DNA from: Bradyrhizobium sp. CCBAU 53351
GTDB taxonomy: Bacteria > Pseudomonadota > Alphaproteobacteria > Rhizobiales > Xanthobacteraceae
Direction: 5' to 3'
NCBI RefSeq assembly: GCF_015291745.1
Contig: NZ_CP030059.1
Coordinates: 5,545,501 to 5,609,500 of the forward strand
Length of the DNA stretch: 64,000 nt
The notes under the pieces were generated by a model. The model was not told the DNA's origin. It worked only from the letters and a program-made list of their open reading frames with translations, and ran no database searches. The number at the start of each line of letters is the position of its first letter. Positions within the stretch are counted from its first letter, which is position 1. The position numbers and the translations under genes are program-made. Positions 1-8,234 of the stretch are shown here, in pieces.

Positions 1-643
1 CGCTGCGCATGGGCCCTGCGAGCACGCCACCCAGCGCGGCAAGGCCGACGCCGAGGCCGAAGATCGCGAGCCAGACCCGGCCGATGTCGACACCGAGCAC
101 CTGCATGATGGTGGGATCGCGCGCACCCGCACGCACGATCAGGCCGATCCGGGTCTTCTCCAGCGTCAGCCAGAGCGCCAGCAGCACCACAGCCACCAGC
201 ACGATGACGAACAGGCGGTAGCGCGGGAAGATGCCGACGCCGAGATCCAGCACGCCGATCAGCTGCGGCGGGGTCGGGAACGGAATGCCGTCGCTGCCGA
301 ACACGATGCGCACGCCCTCGACCAGGATGTAGCTGAGGCCGAAGGTGAGCAGCAGCGGATCGTCGATGGAACGTCCATAGAGCCTGCGGATCAGGACGAA
401 CTCGATCACCATGCCGAAGGCGCCGATCAAAATAGGCGCGAGCAGCAGGCCCCACCAGAAGCTGCCGGTGAGCGAGGCCAGATAGAGCCCTGCATAGGCC
501 CCGATCATGAACAGCGCGCCATGAGCGAAATTCACCACCCCGAGCATGCCGAACACGATCGTGAGGCCGAGCGCAGTGATCACCAGGACCGCCCCAAGGG
601 CGATCCCGGAGAGAAGCTGCATGATGATCAGCGACAGGTCCAT
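1..643 (-). CDS. livH: Branched-chain amino acid-type ABC transporter permease, LivH family (3' end cut off)
   Basis: About 214 codons are visible, starting at an ATG on the minus strand at 641-643 and running off the left edge. The N-terminus reads MDLSLIIMQLLSGIALGA and is followed by VFGMLGVVNFAHGALFMIGA, the conserved N-terminal signature of LivH-type inner-membrane permeases, which form the translocation channel with LivM. The gene follows the Tat-exported binding protein by about 10 bp in the same direction, so the two belong to one importer whose other subunits lie outside the window. The substrate is unknown; the adjacent molybdenum hydroxylase suggests an organic catabolite rather than leucine. 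The family assignment is firm, the substrate is not. Confidence 0.88.
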   Translation of the reverse strand, partial: MDLSLIIMQLLSGIALGAVLVITALGLTIVFGMLGVVNFAHGALFMIGAYAGLYLASLTGSFWWGLLLAPILIGAFGMVIEFVLIRRLYGRSIDDPLLLTFGLSYILVEGVRIVFGSDGIPFPTPPQLIGVLDLGVGIFPRYRLFVIVLVAVVLLALWLTLEKTRIGLIVRAGARDPTIMQVLGVDIGRVWLAIFGLGVGLAALGGVLAGPMRS

Positions 644-653
644 CGTGCAGATA

Positions 654-1895
654 TTAAGTGGCGTGGCCGAGCTCGCTGCAGGTCCGCAGCATGTCGTCGG
701 AGCCGGCCTCGTTGGCGAGAATGGCGAACAGATCGTTCTCGCCAGCCATCGCCGACTTCTTCTTGGACTCCAGCACCAGCACCGACTGCACCGACTGATG
801 GTCGCATTTGCGGTAATGCTGCGGGCCCTTGGTCAGATCGTATTGCAGCTTCTCCAGGGCATCGACGACCTTGTCGGTATCGGTGCCGCCGGCCGTCTGC
901 ATGGCGGCCAGCAGGGATCCGACACCGGAATAGCCGTAGGCGCCGTAATCGGTCGGGATCGCGCCGCCATTGGCGGCCTTGAACGCCGCGTTGAAGGCGG
1001 CCGCCGACTTGCTCTGCGCTTCCAAGCCCCAATAGTAATTGGCGCCGCCCACTACGCCCTCGAACACCTCGGGGCCGACCGCGAGGCGCTGGTTGTGCAG
1101 GATGACGGGCACGACGATCTTCATCTGCTGCTTCACGCCGAAATCCACGGCTTGCTTGATCGCGTTGGCCTGGTCGCGGCCGAAATTGGAGATGCACAGC
1201 ACATCCGGCCGCATCGACATCAGGCGCGGCATGAACGTGGAGTAGTCGGCGGCGCCGAACGGATGCAGGATCTCGCCGACATTGTCAGCACCGATCGCCG
1301 CCTGCGCGCGCTTGAAGCCGCGCAGCATCTCATGGCCATAGGCATAGTCGGCAACGAGATGGGCAACCTTCATGCCCTTCTTCAGGGTCTGCCGCGCCAC
1401 CGCTGCGGTCGTCATGTGCGGATTGAGCGCCTCATGGAAGGTGAATTTGCTGAAATCCTTGGCTTCGTTGATGGTGTCCGACTGGCTGATCGAGACGTAG
1501 ATCACACCACGAGCGCGGGTGACCTCGTTGACCGCGAGCTGCACGGCGCTGGAGAGCGCGCCGACCACGGCATGGACCTTGTCCTTCTCGATCAGCTCCA
1601 GCGTGCGCGTCGCGGCCTCGCCGGCATTGAGCTTGTCGTCACGTACCAGGAGCTCGACCTTGCGGCCGCCGATGCCGCCCTTGTCGTTGACGAGCTTGAC
1701 CGCGAGCTCGGCGCATTTGACCTGATCGCGCGCTTCCGCGGCGAACGGACCGGTCAGCGGCGTCGGAAAACCGATGCGGATCGTCTCGTCGGCCGCGCGG
1801 CCAATCCGGGGCATGGCGAGCAGGGCTGCGCTGGCCGAGAGGCCGGCGAGCGCGCTGCGGCGGGTTATCTTCGACGTCGAACCGGATTTGGGCAT
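654..1895 (-). CDS. ABC transporter periplasmic substrate-binding protein, Tat signal (Leu/Ile/Val-binding family)
   Basis: This 413-aa type-I periplasmic binding protein captures the ligand for the adjacent LivH-type permease. I place the start at the ATG at 1895 because GGAGGAC lies just upstream; the open frame extends eight codons further to a TTG. The N-terminus has a twin-arginine motif (ITRRSALAG), a hydrophobic stretch and a likely cleavage site after GRA, so export is probably through Tat as a folded protein. The mature part opens with the family pattern ETIRIGFPTPLTGPF and contains LELIEKDKVHAVVGALSS and the DYAYGHEM region typical of Peripla_BP_6 proteins. It sits 33 bp downstream of the molybdenum hydroxylase large subunit in the same direction, so co-transcription is likely. 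The ligand is not predictable. Confidence 0.9.
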   Translation of the reverse strand: MPKSGSTSKITRRSALAGLSASAALLAMPRIGRAADETIRIGFPTPLTGPFAAEARDQVKCAELAVKLVNDKGGIGGRKVELLVRDDKLNAGEAATRTLELIEKDKVHAVVGALSSAVQLAVNEVTRARGVIYVSISQSDTINEAKDFSKFTFHEALNPHMTTAAVARQTLKKGMKVAHLVADYAYGHEMLRGFKRAQAAIGADNVGEILHPFGAADYSTFMPRLMSMRPDVLCISNFGRDQANAIKQAVDFGVKQQMKIVVPVILHNQRLAVGPEVFEGVVGGANYYWGLEAQSKSAAAFNAAFKAANGGAIPTDYGAYGYSGVGSLLAAMQTAGGTDTDKVVDALEKLQYDLTKGPQHYRKCDHQSVQSVLVLESKKKSAMAGENDLFAILANEAGSDDMLRTCSELGHAT

Positions 1896-1928
1896 GATGT
1901 CCTCCAATGTCTTTTTCAATTGTCTCTT

Positions 1929-4301
1929 CTAGAAGCGCTTCAGGGCCTTCAGGACTTTTGCGGGCGTAATCGGGATCGAATTGATCGTGGCATCGAACGG
2001 CGCGAGCGCGTCGTTGACGGCGTTGAGCACGCAAGCGGACGCCGCCGCGGTGCCGGCCTCGCCGACGCCCTTGGCGCCGAGCTCGGTGTCGCCGGTCGGC
2101 GTCTCGACATGGGCGATGACGATGTCGGGCATCTCCATCGGCATCGGCACGAGGTAATCGGCGAGCGAGCCGTTGATAAGCTGACCGGTGTCGCTGTAGC
2201 GGCATTCCTCGAACAGCGCCGCACCAAGCCCCTGCACGATACCGCCGCGGAGCTGCTCGTCCACCAGCATCGGATTGATGACGCGGCCGCAATCCTCGAC
2301 GATGAAATGCTTCAAGAGCTTGATGAAGCCGGTCTCGACATCGACCTCCAGCGAACAGCCCTGGATGCCGTTGGTGAAGGCAAAGGGATAGCCCTGCGGC
2401 GCGAAATGGTGGCTGACGGTGAGCTGCGCTTGCGTGCCTGGCGGCAGCGTGTCGGAGCGGAAATAGGCGATGCGCGCGATCTCGGCGATCGGCAGGCGCG
2501 GCTTGCGCGTCGCGGCATCCACGACCTCGCCGTCGGCGATGTCGAGCGCGGGCGGCTGTTCCTGCAGAATGAGCGCCGCAATCTCCAGGATGTTGCGCTT
2601 GAGGGCGCGCGTGGCCTGCAGCGCGGTCTCGCCGCCGATGCCGGCGCCGCGGCAGGCCCAGGTGGCGCCGCCATGCGGCGTGACCTCGGTGTCGCCGGTG
2701 ATGACCTTGACGTGGTCCTGCGCGATACCGAGTTGGTCGGCCACGATCTGGCTGATGATAGCTTCAGTGCCCTGCCCCTGCTCGGTGACCGATATCATGC
2801 AACGAATTTCGCCGGAGGGCGTCAGGCTGAGAATCGCGCCATCCTGCGAGGAGATGCGCGCGCCGCCGACGCCGTAGAAGGCAGGACTCGGATTGGTGAT
2901 CTCGACGAAGGCCGCAATGCCGATGCCGCGATAGACGCCGCGCTGGCGCAAGTCTGCCTGCTCGGCCCGCAAGCCGTCATAGTCCATGATCTCATACAGG
3001 CGCTTCAGGCAGGCCTGATGCGACAGCGCCTCGAAGCGGTAACCGGTCGGCGAGGTCTGCGGATAGGCATCGTCGGGGATGACGTTCTGCGCGCGGATGG
3101 CGAAGGGATCGAGGCCGACCTTCGCCGCCGCCATGTCCACCAGCCGTTCGGTGACGGCGCAGGCGATGGGATGGCCGACGGCACGGTACTGGCTGGTCTG
3201 CACCTTGTTCTGGAAGATCACCTCCAGCGTGGCGCGATAGTTCCTGAAGCGATAGGGCGCGCCGATCAGGCGGATCACCTGGTTGCCCTCGACCACGCTG
3301 GTGCGTGGATAGGTCGAGAACGCACCAATCGCAGTCATGTCAAGCACATCCATCGCCAGGATTTCACCCTTGGCATTCAGCGCCATGCGGGCGCGCACGC
3401 GATGGTCGCGGGCGTGGATATCGGAGACGAAGGACTCCATGCGATCGGCAACGTATTTCACGGGCCGGCCGAGCAGGATCGAGAGGCCGACCACCGCCAT
3501 GTCTTCGTGATAGACATGCAGCTTCATCCCGAAGGAGCCGCCGATATCGGTCGCGATCACCCGGACGCGGGCCTCCGGAATGCCGTAATGGCGCGAATAG
3601 AGGTCCTGAAACTGATACGGGGTCTGCGTGGCGTGATGCACGGTGAGCGCGCCGGCGGCAGGATCGTAATCCGCGACGATCGCGCGCGGCTCGAGCGTCA
3701 CCGCAGTGTGGCGGGCGAACGTGAATTCTTCTTCCACGACGTGTGCAGCATGCGCAAAGGCATCGTCCACAGTGCCGCTGTCGAGCTGACTTCGGAAGCA
3801 GGTGTTGTTGGCACTGCCGGGATTGACCAGTGGACCGCCCGCGATGCGCGCGCTGTCGATATCGACGACGACGGGGAGGTCTTCGTAATCGATCTCGATC
3901 AGCTCCAGCGCATCTTCGGCGATCGCCCGGCTCTCGGCGACGACTGCGACCACGGCCTGCCCCGCCCAGACCACGCGATCCAGCGGCAGCGGCCATTGCG
4001 GCGCGGAGGTCATGCCCTTGAAATGGTCGAGCGTTCCTGTCCACGGCGTGCAGAGCTTGGCGAGATCCTCGCCGGTGGCGACGAGGTGAACGCCTTCGAC
4101 CCCGCGCGCCGGCTCAGTATTGATCGAGACGATTTTCGCATGCGCATGCGGGCTGCGCAGGAACGCGGCATGGAGCATGCGCGGCAGCTTGAGATCGCTG
4201 ATATAGCGCCCCCGCCCGGCCAGCAAGCGCTTGGCGTTCGGGCGCGGCACCGAACGACCGATATAGGAATTCGGGCGATCGAGCGAGGTCAGCGCACTCA
4301 T
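1929..4301 (-). CDS. Molybdenum hydroxylase large (molybdopterin-binding) subunit, xanthine dehydrogenase/CoxL family
   Basis: This 790-aa protein is the catalytic subunit of a three-component molybdenum hydroxylase that inserts a water-derived oxygen into a C-H bond. Visible landmarks are an N-terminal a/b hammerhead region, the molybdopterin-contact motif DIGGSFGMK near residue 260, QYRAVGHP near residue 375 at the place of the CO-dehydrogenase active-site loop, TEQGQGTE, and the C-terminal GAKGVGEAG with the invariant catalytic glutamate. The loop is not the AYRCSFR of true (form I) CO dehydrogenase, so CO is an unlikely substrate. Its length is normal for an unsplit subunit. The ATG overlaps the stop of the 2Fe-2S subunit by 4 bp (ATGA), indicating translational coupling. 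Order in the operon is FAD, 2Fe-2S, Mo subunit, binding protein, permease. Confidence 0.93.
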   Translation of the reverse strand: MSALTSLDRPNSYIGRSVPRPNAKRLLAGRGRYISDLKLPRMLHAAFLRSPHAHAKIVSINTEPARGVEGVHLVATGEDLAKLCTPWTGTLDHFKGMTSAPQWPLPLDRVVWAGQAVVAVVAESRAIAEDALELIEIDYEDLPVVVDIDSARIAGGPLVNPGSANNTCFRSQLDSGTVDDAFAHAAHVVEEEFTFARHTAVTLEPRAIVADYDPAAGALTVHHATQTPYQFQDLYSRHYGIPEARVRVIATDIGGSFGMKLHVYHEDMAVVGLSILLGRPVKYVADRMESFVSDIHARDHRVRARMALNAKGEILAMDVLDMTAIGAFSTYPRTSVVEGNQVIRLIGAPYRFRNYRATLEVIFQNKVQTSQYRAVGHPIACAVTERLVDMAAAKVGLDPFAIRAQNVIPDDAYPQTSPTGYRFEALSHQACLKRLYEIMDYDGLRAEQADLRQRGVYRGIGIAAFVEITNPSPAFYGVGGARISSQDGAILSLTPSGEIRCMISVTEQGQGTEAIISQIVADQLGIAQDHVKVITGDTEVTPHGGATWACRGAGIGGETALQATRALKRNILEIAALILQEQPPALDIADGEVVDAATRKPRLPIAEIARIAYFRSDTLPPGTQAQLTVSHHFAPQGYPFAFTNGIQGCSLEVDVETGFIKLLKHFIVEDCGRVINPMLVDEQLRGGIVQGLGAALFEECRYSDTGQLINGSLADYLVPMPMEMPDIVIAHVETPTGDTELGAKGVGEAGTAAASACVLNAVNDALAPFDATINSIPITPAKVLKALKRF

Positions 4302-4822
4302 GTCGCCCCTCCGCCTTCGCTGCGCGCTTTGGCAACGGCATCGATGGCATCGACGATCGCCTCGTAGCCGGTGCAGCGACAGTAATTGCCCGACAGCGCG
4401 TCGCGGATCTCGTCACGGTTCGGCTGCGTCATCCGCGACAGCAGCTCCTGCGCGTTGACCAGCATGCCCGGCGTGCAGAAGCCGCATTGCAGTGCATTGC
4501 GGCGGTGGAATTCGGCCTGGAGGTCGGCGAGCACACCGCTCTCGGTGAGCCCCTCGATCGTGTTGATCGTCGTGCCATCGGCCTGTACCGCGTATATCAG
4601 GCAGGAATGCACGGCGCGGCCGTCGAGCTGCACCAGGCAGGCCCCGCAGGCGCCCATCTCGCAGCCGGCATGCGTGCCCGTCAGCTCGAGCTTGTCGCGC
4701 AGGCAATCGACCAGCGTGTCACGCGGCGCGACCTCGCAGGCGACCTTGCGGCCGTTGACGACGAAGCGCACCCGCACCGTCTCGTCGGCTTCGGTCAGCA
4801 GGCTATCGTCGAAGCCGCTCAT
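4298..4822 (-). CDS. Molybdenum hydroxylase small subunit, [2Fe-2S] protein (CoxS-like)
   Basis: This 174-aa subunit carries two [2Fe-2S] clusters that pass electrons from the molybdenum site to the FAD subunit. The plant-ferredoxin-type cluster ligands are in CEMGACGACLVQLDGRAVHSC (residues about 54-74, quoted without its flanks), and the C-terminal cluster ligands are in CGFCTPGMLV and NYCRCTGYEAI. All eight cysteines expected for the family are present. The length is typical. The gene overlaps both neighbours by 4 bp, so the three subunits are made from one coupled message. No signal peptide is seen, so the enzyme is cytoplasmic. Confidence 0.95.
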   Translation of the reverse strand: MSGFDDSLLTEADETVRVRFVVNGRKVACEVAPRDTLVDCLRDKLELTGTHAGCEMGACGACLVQLDGRAVHSCLIYAVQADGTTINTIEGLTESGVLADLQAEFHRRNALQCGFCTPGMLVNAQELLSRMTQPNRDEIRDALSGNYCRCTGYEAIVDAIDAVAKARSEGGGAT

Positions 4823-5679
4823 GCGCCCGCCCCAAGACGTCCGAGCAGGCGGCCAAGCAAGACGCGGGCGAGATGCAGCCGCATCGCCGGTGGCACCTCG
4901 TCGCTCTCGGGCGGCGCGAGATCACCTTCGAGCGCGCCTTGCGCGGCGGCGATACGCTCGGCATCGAGACGCGCGCCGATCAAGGCGCGCTCCACCCCCT
5001 TCACCCGCGTCGGCGTATTGCCGACGGAGAAGAAAGAGATGCGGATGTCGTCGACGCGCTCGCCCGTGCACGTCGCCATGATCCCGCAGCCGACCAGCGC
5101 GTAGTCGCCGCGCCGCCGTGCCAGTTCGTCGAAGGCAAAGCGCTGGTCGGCCTTGAGCAGTGGGACGTAGATTGCAGTGATCAGTTCACCCGGCTCCAAC
5201 GCCGTCTCGAACAGGTTGATGAAAAAATCGTCGGCCTTGACGCGCCGGCGGCCTGAGGGGCCGACGATCTCGATCTCGGCATCCAGCGCCAAGGTCATCG
5301 CGGGAAATTCGGACGCCGGATCCGCCAGCGCGACGCTGCCGCCGAAAGTGCCACGGTTGCGGATCGCGGGATGGGCGACGAACGGCGCCGCGGCATGCAA
5401 GAGCGGCGCAAACTCGGCGATCAACGGCTCGCTCAGCATCTCGCAATGGCGCGTCAGGGCGCCGATGCGCAAATGGCCGCCTTCGCGCCTGACGCCGCGC
5501 AGCTCGTCGATGTGGGTGATGTCGATCAGGAGCCGCGGCGCCTGCAGCCGCAGCGACAGCGCCGGCACGAGGCTCTGGCCGCCGGCAATGAAACGCGCAT
5601 CGTCCCCGGCGCGCGCATGAGCGCCCAGCGCCTGGTCGATCGTCGCCGCACGAAAATAGCTGAAAGCCCTCGCCTTCAC
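4819..5679 (-). CDS. Molybdenum hydroxylase medium subunit, FAD-binding (CoxM-like)
   Basis: This 286-aa subunit binds FAD and hands electrons to the terminal acceptor. I take the GTG at 5677-5679 as start because the protein then begins VKARAFSYFRAATIDQALGA, the normal N-terminus of the family; the longer open frame to 5775 would run through the upstream operator. FAD-contact motifs are visible: GGQSLVPALSLRL near residue 35 and RNRGTFGGSVALADPASEFP near residue 105. It is the first gene of the leftward operon and faces the divergent TetR gene across 134 bp. Regulation by that TetR protein is inferred from two matching palindromes in the gap. Confidence 0.93.
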   Translation of the reverse strand: MKARAFSYFRAATIDQALGAHARAGDDARFIAGGQSLVPALSLRLQAPRLLIDITHIDELRGVRREGGHLRIGALTRHCEMLSEPLIAEFAPLLHAAAPFVAHPAIRNRGTFGGSVALADPASEFPAMTLALDAEIEIVGPSGRRRVKADDFFINLFETALEPGELITAIYVPLLKADQRFAFDELARRRGDYALVGCGIMATCTGERVDDIRISFFSVGNTPTRVKGVERALIGARLDAERIAAAQGALEGDLAPPESDEVPPAMRLHLARVLLGRLLGRLGAGA

Positions 5680-5730
5680 TGCCGTTTCCCCGAGATCCAC
5701 CGGCTCATCAGCCGGGATGCCAGATTTGTA

Positions 5731-5740
5731 ACCATCTGGT
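5731..5740. promoter_or_regulatory. Putative TetR operator, site 1 (hydroxylase-proximal)
   Basis: The palindromic core ACCATCTGGT lies 51 bp before the GTG of the FAD subunit, with partly symmetric flanks (GTA...CTC). It shares ACCATYTGGT with site 2 at 5785-5794; the two centres are 54 bp apart, close to five helical turns. Duplicate sites between a divergent regulator and its target operon are the usual TetR arrangement. Binding is inferred. Confidence 0.5.
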
Positions 5741-5782
5741 CTCAAAATCCTGACATGCCTCCTGAGGCCGGTCAACAGGAAA

Positions 5783-5796
5783 TGACCATTTGGTCA
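5783..5796. promoter_or_regulatory. Putative TetR operator, site 2 (regulator-proximal)
   Basis: TGACCA-TT-TGGTCA is a 14-bp inverted repeat with perfect 6-bp arms, ending 17 bp before the ATG chosen for the tetR-family gene. It matches site 1 over the core ACCATYTGGT. Its position suggests autorepression of the regulator. An alternative TTG start of the regulator at 5790 would lie inside this palindrome, which argues against that start. Confidence 0.55.
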
Positions 5797-5813
5797 CAAA
5801 AGCGGCTTGGGCT

Positions 5814-6554
5814 ATGAAGGCTCGAGACGTGCGATTCAGCGACGAGATGGCCCGAAAACTGCAGAAAACTTCGAGGCGACCGGTTCGCAAGCGAACCGAG
5901 ACAGGTAGCAAGTCCGCGCCAAAGCGTCGCAACATGCGCGCGGCCGACCGCGAGCGCGCAATCGTGGAGGAAGCGATCCGCTTCTTCGCCGAGCGTGGCT
6001 TCGAAGGGCAGACCCGCGAGTTGGCCAAGCGCATGGGCATCACGCACTCGGCGATCTATCGCCACTTCCCCAGCAAGGAGGCGCTGATCGAGCGCGTCTA
6101 CCAGGAGGTCTATCTCAGCCGCTGGTCGCCCGAATGGGGGTCGATGATCCGCGACCGCTCGCAATCGCTGGAAGGGCGGCTGACGCGCTTCTATCTCGAC
6201 TATGTCGAGCGCGTGTTCGAGTACAATTGGGTGCGGATATTCGTGTTCTCCGGCATGAAGTCGTTCGGTATCACCGGCCGCTATCTCGATATCGTCCGCC
6301 GTGAGATCATCGAGCCGGCGGCAGCCGAGCTGCGCCATGAGCTGAAGCTGCCCGACGCAAAGGCGCACTCATTGAGTGAGCGCGAGACCGAGCTGTTCTG
6401 GGGCCTGCACGGCCGCATCTTCTATCTCGCCATCCGCAAGTTCATCTACGAAACACCGATCCCGCCCGATCTCGACGCCATCGTCCGTGACGCCGTCCAG
6501 ACCTTCATGGACGGCGCGAAGACGACGATGCCGAAGCTGCTGGTGAGCGGCTAG
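5814..6554 (+). CDS. TetR/AcrR-family transcriptional regulator
   Basis: The chosen ATG gives 246 aa; an upstream in-frame TTG at 5790 falls within the operator palindrome. A basic leader of about 40 residues (many Lys and Arg) precedes the DNA-binding domain. The helix-turn-helix is recognisable in AIVEEAIRFFAERGFEGQTR followed by LAKRMGITHSAIYRHFPSKE, which ends in the TetR signature YRHFPSKEAL (about residues 85-94). The C-terminal ligand domain is unremarkable. It is divergent from the molybdenum hydroxylase and transporter operon and probably represses it until an inducer binds. Its stop codon abuts the stop codon of the convergent hutU with no intervening base. Confidence 0.9.
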   Translation: MKARDVRFSDEMARKLQKTSRRPVRKRTETGSKSAPKRRNMRAADRERAIVEEAIRFFAERGFEGQTRELAKRMGITHSAIYRHFPSKEALIERVYQEVYLSRWSPEWGSMIRDRSQSLEGRLTRFYLDYVERVFEYNWVRIFVFSGMKSFGITGRYLDIVRREIIEPAAAELRHELKLPDAKAHSLSERETELFWGLHGRIFYLAIRKFIYETPIPPDLDAIVRDAVQTFMDGAKTTMPKLLVSG

Positions 6555-8225
6555 CTACTGCGCAAGGCTCGGCAGATCGAGCCCCTTGTCGCGGGCGCAG
6601 TCGATCGCGATGTCGTAACCGGCATCCGCATGACGCATGACGCCGCTGGCGGGATCGTTCCAGAGCACGCGCTCGATGCGCTTCGCAGCCTCGGGCGTAC
6701 CGTCGGCAACGATCACCATGCCGGCATGCTGGGAATAGCCGATGCCGACGCCGCCGCCGTGATGCAGCGAGACCCAGGTCGCGCCGCTCGCGCAATTGAG
6801 CAGCGCGTTGAGCAGCGGCCAGTCCGACACCGCGTCCGATCCGTCCTTCATCGCCTCGGTCTCGCGGTTGGGGCTTGCGACCGAACCGCTATCGAGATGA
6901 TCGCGGCCGATCACGATGGGCGCCTTCAGCTCACCGCGCGCCACCATCTCGTTGAAGGCGAGGCCGAGGCGATGACGATCGCCGAGGCCGACCCAGCAGA
7001 TCCGCGCGGGCAGGCCCTGGAACTTGATGCGCTCCTTGGCCATGTCGAGCCAGTTGTGCAGATGCTTGTCGTCCGGCATCAGCTCCTTGACCTTGGCGTC
7101 GGTCTTGAAGATGTCATCGGGATCACCTGACAGCGCGGCCCAGCGGAATGGCCCGACACCACGGCAGAACAGGGGACGGATATAGGCGGGCACGAAGCCG
7201 GGGAAATCGAAGGCGTTCTTCAGGCCCATGTCCTGCGCCATCTGGCGAATGTTGTTGCCGTAGTCGAGCGTCGGGATGCCCTGCGCGTGAAAATCCAGCA
7301 TCGCCTGCACATGCTCGACCATCGACATCTTCGAGGCGCGCTCGACCGCTTTCGGATCAGATGCGCGCTTGGCTTCCCACTCGGCGAGCGTCCAGCCCTT
7401 CGGCAAGTAGCCGTTGATCGGATCATGCGCGCTGGTCTGGTCGGTGACGATGTCGGGCTTGACGCCGCGGCGCACCAGCTCCGGGAAAATCTCGGCGGCG
7501 TTGCCGAGCAGGCCGACCGAGACGGCCTTCTTCGTCTTCGCGGCCTCCGCCATGATCGCGAGCGCCTCGTCGAGCGTTGCGGCCTGGCGGTCGAGATAGC
7601 CGGTGCGCAGGCGCATCTCGATGCGGCTCGGCTGGCATTCGACTGCGAGCATCGAAGCCCCCGCCATGGTCGCCGCAAGCGGCTGCGCGCCGCCCATGCC
7701 ACCGAGGCCTGCGGTCAGAATCCATTTGCCGGCGAGGCTGCCGCCATAATGGCGCCGCCCAACCTCGACGAAGGTCTCATAGGTGCCCTGCACGATGCCC
7801 TGGCTGCCGATATAGATCCAGGAGCCCGCCGTCATCTGGCCGAACATCATCAGGCCCTGGCGATCGAGCTCGTTGAAATGATCGAGCGTCGCCCAGTGCG
7901 GCACGATGTTGGAGTTCGCGATCAGCACGCGCGGCGCATCGGCATGGGTGCGGAACACGCCGACCGGCTTGCCGGACTGCACCAGCAGCGTCTGGTCGGC
8001 TTCGAGTTTGCGCAAGGCCGCAACGATCCGGTCAAAGCTCTCCCAATCGCGCGCGGCGCGGCCGATGCCGCCATAGACCACGAGCTCGCTCGGGCGCTCG
8101 GCAACATCAGGATCGAGATTGTTCATCAGCATGCGCAAAGGCGCTTCCGTCAGCCAGCTCTTGGCGCTGATGTCGCTGCCGCGAGGGGCGCGGATGGTGC
8201 GGTCGTTGTCCAGTCGGCGGTTCAT
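6555..8225 (-). CDS. hutU: Urocanate hydratase (HutU)
   Basis: This 556-aa cytoplasmic enzyme performs the second step of histidine degradation, hydrating urocanate to imidazolonepropionate with tightly bound NAD acting as electrophile. The length is standard. Characteristic stretches are [20 protein letters not shown] near the N-terminus, the dinucleotide-binding segment [20 protein letters not shown] around residues 165-184, and [15 protein letters not shown]. The C-terminal part has [19 protein letters not shown], another strongly conserved block. The ATG is preceded by AGAGG. It lies 9 bp downstream of hutH and is the last gene of hutI-hutH-hutU. Confidence 0.98.
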   Translation of the reverse strand: MNRRLDNDRTIRAPRGSDISAKSWLTEAPLRMLMNNLDPDVAERPSELVVYGGIGRAARDWESFDRIVAALRKLEADQTLLVQSGKPVGVFRTHADAPRVLIANSNIVPHWATLDHFNELDRQGLMMFGQMTAGSWIYIGSQGIVQGTYETFVEVGRRHYGGSLAGKWILTAGLGGMGGAQPLAATMAGASMLAVECQPSRIEMRLRTGYLDRQAATLDEALAIMAEAAKTKKAVSVGLLGNAAEIFPELVRRGVKPDIVTDQTSAHDPINGYLPKGWTLAEWEAKRASDPKAVERASKMSMVEHVQAMLDFHAQGIPTLDYGNNIRQMAQDMGLKNAFDFPGFVPAYIRPLFCRGVGPFRWAALSGDPDDIFKTDAKVKELMPDDKHLHNWLDMAKERIKFQGLPARICWVGLGDRHRLGLAFNEMVARGELKAPIVIGRDHLDSGSVASPNRETEAMKDGSDAVSDWPLLNALLNCASGATWVSLHHGGGVGIGYSQHAGMVIVADGTPEAAKRIERVLWNDPASGVMRHADAGYDIAIDCARDKGLDLPSLAQ

Positions 8226-8234
8226 GCGGACCTC

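Noticed and set aside
546..4367. 1273-codon plus-strand open frame
   Set aside because: It is antisense to the binding protein and the Mo hydroxylase large subunit, both with clear family motifs; its His/Arg/Leu-rich translation has no domain and reflects GC-rich third positions.
1929..5679. True aerobic CO dehydrogenase
   Set aside because: The active-site loop reads QYRAVGHP rather than AYRCSFR of form I CO dehydrogenase, so another substrate is more likely.
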